Below, one piece after another: positions 56,664 to 64,000 of a DNA stretch of 64,000 nt. Position 1 is the first letter of the stretch. Each line of letters begins with the position of its first letter. Origin of the DNA: Capsicum annuum. Taxonomy: Eukaryota; Streptophyta; Magnoliopsida; Solanales; Solanaceae. The notes under the pieces are model-generated. The model was not told the origin of the DNA. It saw only the letters and a list, made by a program, of their open reading frames with translations, and made no database searches. The stretch is from contig NC_061119.1 in the NCBI RefSeq assembly GCF_002878395.1, positions 11,297,443 through 11,361,442 on the forward strand, written 5' to 3'. Position numbers and translations under genes: made by a program.

Positions 56664-57395
56664 TATCCAATACTAAAAGGACTTTCATCCGTGAAAGTTA
56701 AGGATAAGGATGTACCTGAAATCTCAAACATGTGAGGATACTGGGTCCGCATCTCACTCTCGATCTCCTAAGTGGCCTCCTCTACTAAATCTTAACTACA
56801 GGAATATCCCAAGTGCGCAATCGCCTGACACCACTGTCCAAAATGAGCACAGGCTCCTCCATGAAGGTCAACTGCTCATCCATCTAAACTGAATCCTATC
56901 TAAGTATATAAGACGAATCAAGAATGTATTGCCATAACAAGGAAACATAGAAAATTGGATGGGCAGTACCAAAATCTGGAGGTAGGGCTAACTCATAAGC
57001 CTCCCCACCAATTGTGTGAAGAATCTCGAAAGGCCCAACATATCTGGGACTGAGCTTAGCTTTCCTCCCGAACTTCATCACACCCTTCATGGTCTATATA
57101 TGGAGGAATACCCGATCACCAACTCCAAATCTCAAGGCATGATTACTATGATCTGCCTAAGCCTTCTGCTTAGTCTGAGCCTCTTTCAACCTATCTTGAA
57201 TTACCCTGACTCTATCCAATGACTCCTGAAACAAGTCAGTACCACAGGGTCTAACCTCTTAAGTCTCAAACCATCTAATCGGGGAATGACATCGCTACCA
57301 TACAAAGCCTCAAAAGGTGTCATCTCAATACATGAACGATAAGTGTTATTATAAGCAAACTCTACAAAGGATAAGTGTTTCTCCCACTATAGCGA
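56664..57395 (-). pseudogene. Fragment F1: integrase C-terminus with chromodomain-like tail
   Basis: The open piece 57090-56896 reads MKGVMKFGRKAKLSPRYVGP, FEILHTIGGEAYELALPPDF and AHPIFYVSLLWQYI. Further downstream, EATxEIESEMRTQYPHMF is the end of a chromodomain-like tail. Upstream, FAYNNTYRSCIEMTPFEALY is visible at about 57370-57300. It is in the opposite orientation to T2, so it comes from another chromovirus-like element. Confidence 0.8.
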
Positions 57396-59212
57396 CTCAT
57401 ATAGCAGTTGCCAGATGCTGCGATCGCGAGGGTCAAGTCGCGATAGTGACTCTCGAGCAACTGAGAAGGGTATAAATACCCCATTTTTAGCATGTTTTTC
57501 CCATTATTCATCCATTTTCAAGAGAGTTAAACCCTAGATATGCAGAAAGCTTAGGATTAAATCTTGTGGGTGATTCGGGGAGCTTGGATAACGATTATTT
57601 TATGATTTTTCTTCGAATTTGAGGTAAGGTTTCTTCTCATTCATGGTGAATTTTCTCATTTCTAATTAAAAATCTCTAAAACTTGGTGACATTTTAGCAT
57701 CAATGTAGCTTAGATTTCATCCCTTTTTAGGGTAGTTACTCCTTGAGCATGAGGGAATATTGGGTTGGCTTCAAAAATGCATTTTTTGTAACTGGGACCC
57801 ACATGGGATTTTTGAGTGATTTTGGACCCGAAGCACAATAGTGCAATATGGGTATCATTATTCTCGTGTTGATGGGTAGATTATGATTTTGATAGCATGG
57901 CACCTTGCAGAAGTTTCTCGAAAGAGAAAATTAATGATTTAGTAGATTCTTCGAGCTTTCTTTAGTGTCCAAGTAGGCCAAGCTTCACCCTTCTTATAGA
58001 TTGAGATAGTTCATAGTCTCTTTATAATATCATGTTAGATTTGGGATGAGTTTTAGGTGTTGATGATGAAATTTGTAATGCTTGGGTTAGTTGGACTATT
58101 TAGGCTATCCAAAAATCGTAAATTAGGCATAATTATCTTAGTTGCTTATGCTTCAGGTAAATCTCTATCTTAGGGTTGATTATGGCTTAGTTGATATCTA
58201 AAAGTGGGTGTAGATACCTTAGCTTAGTCCGTAGTAGAATTTGCCTTAAATTGTATTTCGAGAATTTCAAAGTGGGCTCTTTGACCCACCTTAGCCCAAG
58301 ATTTGTGTTAGCTATTAAAAATCTTTTATACATTTGTTACACCTTGAAAATGCTTATTAGGATAATATTGAGAAACTTGGCATTTGGTGATTATGATGGG
58401 TTGGCATTGAGAGTTGATGCTTATTAATTATGCTAGTGGCTAGTGATTATGTCAATGATTATGCTAGTAATTATGTTATTGATTATGCTAGTGATTATGT
58501 TATTGATTATAATAATGATGATGATATTTATGATATATACCAGTTCAAGTAAGGATGATGGTGATGATATTGATGATATAAATTTTGATTTGAGTCTGAA
58601 TAATGGTTATAATATTAATGATACATTTACCGATTCGAGTTCGACTATTGATTATATTTACCAGTTTGAGTCCGAATATATATTATGATATATATGTATG
58701 ATACCGATTCGAAATGTGTTATTGGGGTGTGTTGTTGATAATATGGTTATCGATTCAAGTCATAAGGTGGAAAATGATATAGTGTGATATGACATGGATG
58801 GAGTCTAATTGTAACATGAGAGTTGGTAAATGACGGTGGTTCAATTTACACTTTACTTTGTTGTACCTTCCAGGATTATAGGGGCCTACATTGGGTTATT
58901 TACTTTTCCGCACATACTGACTTATGGGGCCAATTTTGTAGATATAATTGCACGTGTTTGATTCGTTATGTTATGTTATTATTCTAGTTATTTACTTATT
59001 TATGTACAACAATGTTGGAGTTGATTTAGGTTTGCCTCTACCTTGACTTAGTTATGTTATCTTGCATTTTATCGTATTCATATCATGATTTAGCTTAGCT
59101 GCCAATGATGTGTACTGAGTACTGTGGCTTTGGTCTCATACTACACTTTTGTACCTTTTTTGGTTTGAATTCGAGTATTAGTTACCGTCATTGATTTGTT
59201 GATCGTGTTGTG
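57396..59212 (+). mobile_element. LTR related to the T2 5' LTR (possible T2 3' LTR)
   Basis: From about 58180 it aligns with the T2 5' LTR pieces in the same orientation. It has GCGATCGCGAGGGTCAAGTC inverted-repeat words (57420-57452), a TATA box, an AACCCTAG leader and a splice donor (GAG|GTAAGG, GT at 57624-57625). The end is cut at 59212 by element A3. The 5' edge is cut by fragment F1. Confidence 0.7.
57471..57478 (+). promoter_or_regulatory. TATA box in LTR
   Basis: GGGTATAAATACCC is a clear TATA box embedded in a perfect palindrome. It lies about 60 bp upstream of an AAGAGAGTTAAACCCTAG leader. Confidence 0.65.
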
Positions 59213-60724
59213 TGATGTGCCATGGTTGCGTGGCACTTTCGATGCTTAAAATTGTGAAAATATACAAATTCTTAGACCTTCTTATTGGATTTGATGTGTG
59301 TTTTGTGTATGTTGCGGGTAAATTAGGTTGGTGGTACTATGGATCAAAAATGGATGAAAAAGCTAAGTTTGGACTGGGTAATGAGTCGTTTAGTCACCTA
59401 ATGACTCGTGACCCAAGTCGTGATATGAACAGTGAGTAATGTCAACTTAAGGAAGTAAAGTGGAAACTCACTATGAGTCGTGATGAGTGGCTACGAGTCA
59501 TGGCATGGAATCATTGTAAGCACATTAGTGAAAAGTTATGAAAGTTGACAAGTGAGGTTCTAGTGAACAGGAGTGAAACTCACAAGTCGTGACGATAGAC
59601 AACTACTTATGATGAATAGTCATTTTGAGCATGGAGAAAAATTACTAAAAGTTGAAAGTCACTAAAGTCATCACGAGTCCTAGCCAATGACTCATTACAT
59701 CTCATAATGAGTCGTGACTATCGAAGACAAAAGAAAGTTACGACAGCAGCTGACGAGTCTTTACCAGACATAATGACTCGTTGTCATAGGCGTGACCACT
59801 GACGACCTAGTTTTCATATTTTTATTTGGTTAGGTGTCCTTTGTTCTTTTGAGACTCAATAAATACTTTTTGGGTCCCTATGTAATATTTTACGTATATT
59901 TGACATACTTTTACACACTTTTACTCTTGTTCTTAGTTTTTGAGATTATTCAATTTGAGACTTTGGATTTTACACTTTCATTCGTGTACAATTAATTATA
60001 TGGTTTCTTCCTCAAATTCTATGGATTGTTGCATAACTATGAGTGGCTAAATTCCTTAACTAGGGTTATGGGAACCCTGGCAGATTAACAAAGTAATGAA
60101 AGTGTGAAATTTAATTAAATCAATGTTTATACATGCACTGTGATTTCCTTCAAGTTAATTGCTTTCTTAGTGGTGACCAACTCTAAGAACTCGCTTGTAT
60201 TTGATATCGTCTACACAAGGGAGATCGAGATTAGGAAAAGGGAATTATGGCAGTGATTCAAGGCTATCAACCCTTATCTAATAGCTTGAGACCCATAAGG
60301 TGATATCTAAATTGGGATCAAAGACAAGGGATAGTAGAGCAATACCCTGAGACTCATAAGGTAAAGGGTGAGATTTACCTACGAGTCCATAAGATAGTTG
60401 GTAATACCTAGCTTGTCAGATTCTGCACGTGAGATAGTAAGATAGTTATGTAGAGAAAGATAAACTTACGGAGTCAGGAAGCCAGGGAAAACACAGTCCT
60501 AGTGTTTATCTTCAATTGTCTATAACCAAAAGCATTCTCAATTGGTTTCTTTTATTAATTACTGCAAACCCTCTATTTATTTTCCCACACTTCTAGATAC
60601 TTCAGACAGTTTGAGATATGACTTCGACCTATTCCCTGTTGGATCAAACCCAACCTAGTTGGGTTACTATATTTAACATTGACCAATGTATACTTCTTTA
60701 TATGTGTAGTTTTGGGCAATATCA
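59213..60724 (+). mobile_element. A3 LTR (Athila-like, 1.5 kb)
   Basis: It begins TGATGTGCCATGG and ends GGGCAATATCA. The last 80 bp (CCCTGTTGGATCAAACCC, AACCTAGTTGGGTTACTATA) correspond to the A2 LTR end. A decayed tRNA-Asp primer site follows, so it is a 5' LTR. A TATA-like CAATAAATAC lies at about 59858. Confidence 0.75.
59375..59790. repeat. GAGTCGTGAC / GTCACGACTC inverted-repeat cassette in A3 LTR
   Basis: AATGAGTCG, ATGACTCGTGACC, CAAGTCGTGA, ATGAGTCGTGATGAG, CATAATGAGTCGTGACTA and ATGACTCGTTG recur over 400 bp in both orientations. For example ATGACTCATT (59685) and ATGACTCGTTG (59773) are 88 bp apart. The layout resembles the CGACGG cassettes, with different letters. Confidence 0.75.
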
Positions 60725-60745
60725 AATTTTTGCAGCATAGAGATA
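60725..60745 (+). other. A3 degenerate primer-binding site
   Basis: AATTTTTGCAGCATAGAGAT occupies the position of AATTTTGGCGCCGTTGCCGG in Athila-type elements. Heavily decayed, and overlaps the left arm of the inverted repeat. Confidence 0.4.
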
Positions 60746-61203
60746 TTCACCTGAATACCTCTAATAATCAATATCATCAAGGGGTTACCACCCATCCATA
60801 AACACACCTGTGGATACAACCTCTTCCTCCACTTACTGCACCATTTCAAATAGAGCCTACTTCGGTGCCCATCATTAAACGGTGGGGATACCCTAAAATA
60901 CAAAAATTATATGATAAGACAGTGCCATCAACCCTTCAACGAGAAAACAAAAATAAGGGATTTACCAAGAGCATAAGATGAGCACCATAGGCATGTTTAA
61001 GATGCCAAAATTTGACGCTTGATTTAGATAGTACCACTTTGAGTGGATGACCAGACCGGGCAGTATAGTCCAATATTAGTATGACAGTTCTATGCAACTT
61101 ATCAGATAGATCTCAAGAGGTTGTATCCACAGGGGCATTATGGATGGGTGGTAAACCCTTGATGACATTGATGATTAGAGGTGTTTGGGTGAACATCTCT
61201 ATA
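60737..61203. repeat. 89-bp inverted repeat with 289-bp spacer in A3
   Basis: The left arm (60737-60825) and the right arm (61115-61203) are reverse complements over their full length, with roughly 85% identity by eye. Shared words include AAGAGGTTGTATCCACAGG, ATGGATGGGTGGTAA and CCTTGATGA. Both arms translate to a WMGGxPLM...RGxxVNIS peptide on opposite strands, so a coding segment was duplicated head to head. Confidence 0.85.
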
Positions 61204-62680
61204 CAGACCATTTCTAGATTCCTACATGGGTTTGGAGTTCTAGTTATGGCTAACACAGCCGAAAATGACTACTGCATGAAGGAGATGTGAAAGATAAAAG
61301 TAAAGTAGATTGGTTCCGAAGACAATCTTACTCACTTTCAATGGATGCCAAAATTATTTCTATAGAGTGGGGGAGGCTCTTTGGGTGACTGACAGAGTTA
61401 ACTCTTTTTCCTAGATTACAAATGAGATCCTGAACTTCACAGCGAAGTCTTGGTGGATGCTAGTGTGTCATATATTGAGTCTCACATATGGGGATAATGT
61501 ACTGAGTCCAGATAGATCCGCCCTAATCATGAGCATTATAGAGGGCTACTAGTTTGATGTAGCCAAGTGGATAGCGATGGAGATCCATAATCAGGCGGCG
61601 AGCCCCGACACAGTCCTGGCATTCTTGTACTTACTGACATGAATATGTTTAGATGAGTGAGTGCCAGAGATTCTAGAAGTTGATTATTTTATTAGACCTT
61701 AGAGCACTACAGATTTAGGCCTAATTTAGAATATTGCTAACCCTACCTCCAAAGGCAGCTAAGGTGGGGGACACATTACTCCGAAAGGAATTCTAGACTA
61801 GAAGGAATGGGATTGATCCTCTGGGGTTCATCGATATTGGTGAAACCACCATTGAGACTTCCCAGTCCGAGCCTCAAGCCTCAAATGCAGCAGGTACCTC
61901 CAGACTCTGACTCCACACCTACAGCCTAACCATTCTCTGCCAAGACGACCCCTGCCAACTATGTCGTAGTATCACAGATATTTTTGAATAAGGTGCTCCA
62001 AAAATTAAGTATCATTGAGAAAAAAAAGTGAAAAACATAGGGAATGGAGTTAATCCATGGGTGCAGTAAGAGATTGAGGATGTTTGAGGAGCATGCCAAC
62101 CCCGTTTGACAATTTTGAGAGGCGGATCATCTAGAAGCTGGCAGATGTACAGTCCCTAAATCTGAAGGGGATACATGAGGAGTTGGTCTCACTCTGTGAT
62201 ACTATCTAGGATATGCTTGCCATATATTTCCCCTCTATGCCTATTATTAAAGAGATCATTGAGGAGGATGTGTATGATATATAAGGAGTTGGTAGGTTGT
62301 ACACCTCTACAGGAGTTAATGAGGGTGAGAGGCCAAGAAAGAAGAGAAAAAAAGCAAAAGGAGTGAGAAAGATTATGTCGAGGCTGCCAAGGTAGCTAGT
62401 ATTTAGAATGAGCTGGACCATCAAACGAGGGCCTGAGAGATGGTGATGAGAGTTGGTAACTCCTGATTTGCTACTGAGACGGCTTCATATGTAGCTGAGT
62501 TGATTGGGAACAGTGCTCCCACCCCATAGGCACCATTGCGCGCATCAGACACCGTCGGTGCCACTGTTGATTTGAGCATCTCGGACATTGCCGGGACCAC
62601 TGCTGATGAGAATGGGGCCCATTCTGAGCCCCCCATACTGACATTTCATGAGTTGGAACCTTGAGCATTATAGATGCACT
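61081..62680 (+). pseudogene. A3 accessory ORF relic ('putative plant transposon protein' type)
   Basis: The broken plus-strand frame gives AKSWWMLVCHILSLTYGDN, VLSPDRSALIMSIIEGY, FDVAKWIAMEIHNQAASPDT and LAFLYLLT (61430-61640), the signature blocks of the domain in A2's accessory ORF. Next come a Pro/Ser-rich linker, a Lys/Glu-rich segment (EAKKEEKKSKRSEK near 62335) and a Thr/Ala-rich tail. Multiple stops. Unlike in A2, no gag or pol precedes it. Confidence 0.7.
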
Positions 62681-63469
62681 GGGGACAGTGCATAGTTTCT
62701 TAGTTGACGATACGGGTGTAATATATCGTAGTGAGTTTTTGTTGTCATGTTTCTTTTCTTGTTGGTCGCGGTATAGTTATAGAACTGACATGTCTAGGAT
62801 AAAACTATTCAGTGTTGTGTTTTAGTTTGTGTACTTTGTTTAACTGGGAGAAAATAAGTACCTAAGGAAATTTATATGTTCTATTTAATTATGCTTTAAT
62901 TGAGATACCCCTTTAAAAATTTTGTTTTGAACTGTGAGTGATAGAGATATATGTGACCATTGTGAATCTAGTTATGGCATTAGGATTAGGAATATGATAA
63001 CCGTAGCTAGCAATGGCATGAACCAGATAGATAGTAGTGTGTGATATAACCCTGTGCCAAGTGTGTGAGAGATACTATTTAGTTCCTTATGTGTGCGAAA
63101 TCCAAAACTTACTTGGTTAGTCTTACCTAGGTTATGGGATAGTCAGTTAGGAAAGGATTTTAGGCCATTCTTCAAAATATGTCTATATATAGCCTAAATG
63201 ACTAACTAAATGTGAATAAGTATCCCTTGATCCCAACTTTTGAGCCTTATAGACCTATTTTCTGGTTTACACCATTCACCTTCCCATTTGTTTCACAATG
63301 AATCTGTTTTGGCCTTGGTCCTCCTTGGACATTGTGCACTCAATTCAAGAAGATAGCCTAAGTTGAAGGTAGCTATCATAGGGGTTTGTGATATAAAGTG
63401 GATATGAAGAAGGGTAAAATAGAAGAAAAGAAAATACGTTTGGGTGTGGTAGAGAAAAAACAAAGGGAA

Positions 63470-63503
<34 letters not shown>

Positions 63504-64000
63504 GAATAAAAGAAACCACACCTAACCTGAGAGTGCAATAAAAGAATAAAAAGGTAGAAATAAGGGTAGAACTAATGAAAAATTGGTTAAGAAGTGGATC
63601 TCTAAAAGTAATGGTAGTGCCAAGGAGGCGTAGTCACTAAATCCCATATGTATCATACCATCCACCAAGCCTACATTACAAGCCTAGTAAAGTCTTATAG
63701 TCATCCTAATCTGACTGTCCAAAAACTAGGGCAAAGAAAATAAGGGAAAGCCTATGGTATTTTGTGCACATTATTGAAACTTCCTTTTGAGTGTGAGTGT
63801 CTCATGGCCGTCCCTGCATTGACATGTATACTATATCTGAGTGACTCGGACTTCTTGATCTGAGGGTGCATGGGTTGTATTGCTAACTGTTGGTTTGATC
63901 GGGTAATGTAGTTTGTATATGTGCATGGTTGTCTGTTACTAATATATGTGATATCATGATACCTTTGTGTCATGTTGTTGTGCTTCATGGATCCACACAG
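62681..64000 (+). other. A3 3' non-coding region to window end
   Basis: No coding sequence is recognised. It holds an A-rich stretch around 63410-63560 with a run of 28 A (63476-63503). The segment continues beyond the window, so a 3' LTR cannot be checked. Confidence 0.5.
63476..63503. repeat. Poly(A) run (A28)
   Basis: 28 consecutive A in A-rich surroundings. It may be simple expansion. No LINE or SINE body was recognised just upstream. Confidence 0.9.

Noticed and set aside
58443..58688. 81-codon Met/Ile/Asp-rich frame
   Set aside because: Arises from GATTATGTTATT-type simple repeats in an LTR also present at 44030-44270; not a protein family.
62421..62668. Minus-strand frames near the A3 accessory ORF tail
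   Set aside because: Antisense to the Thr/Ala-rich tail; no recognisable features.

Overview
This window looks like plant nuclear DNA from the Solanaceae (Solanum/Capsicum type). The evidence is one intron-containing S-type anion channel gene of the plant SLAC1/SLAH family, Stowaway-like and hAT-like MITEs, and a nested mass of Ty3/gypsy LTR retrotransposons. Their LTR styles (2-3.5 kb, TGTAATAC...TTACA, with CGACGGACCGTCG-type palindromes) are ones I associate with Solanaceae. Genus and species cannot be fixed by eye. I see no rRNA, tRNA, bacterial or organellar genes.

Layout. 1-3188: a 3.0 kb solo LTR. 3189-4997: AT-rich DNA that may hold an orphaned 5' leader exon on the minus strand. About 4800-7465: a small DNA transposon remnant split by a 2.3 kb solo LTR (4998-7324). 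7807-10503 (minus): the only intact host gene, a five-exon SLAH3-like channel of 627 codons. 10890-13500: nested MITEs and unassigned sequence. 13500-20160 (minus): an Athila-like relic called A1 here. It keeps part of an LTR, a tRNA-Asp-like primer site, gag, protease and an accessory 'plant transposon protein' ORF, but shows no RT or integrase. 20300-25046 (plus): a chromovirus-like element T1, decayed and cut in integrase. 25047-32031 (minus): chromovirus-like element M1, sitting in T1's integrase, with 3' LTR, polypurine tract, and integrase back to gag. 32032-43140 (minus): Athila-like element A2, inserted in M1's leader. It has a 3' LTR, accessory ORF, a well-kept integrase, RT, protease and a truncated gag. 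43828-56040 (plus): chromovirus-like element T2, whose 5' LTR is split into three pieces by two later solo LTRs. 56094-57395 (minus): a fragment of yet another element. 57396-59212 (plus): an LTR related to T2's. 59213-64000 (plus): Athila-like relic A3, with LTR and primer site followed almost directly by an accessory ORF relic.

The elements form a layered stack: T1 was hit by M1, M1 by A2, and the T2 LTR by two solo LTRs. Nearly all reading frames are broken. The most complete coding pieces are the A2 integrase core (38624-39295) and accessory ORF (35910-36569).

The most unusual pattern is a family of imperfect inverted-repeat cassettes, often spaced 91-93 bp, found upstream of the leader in LTRs of different lineages. 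A second pattern is a CAAGAA-rich leader ending in a splice donor (AAG|GTAT or AG|GTAAGG) in six LTRs. Other points of interest are a shared insertion target (CTTATTTATGT) for two neighbouring solo LTRs, a different lesion in the catalytic box of each of three chromovirus RTs, and an 89-bp inverted repeat in A3.

All coordinates were read by eye. Splice sites and LTR edges marked as inferred should be treated that way.
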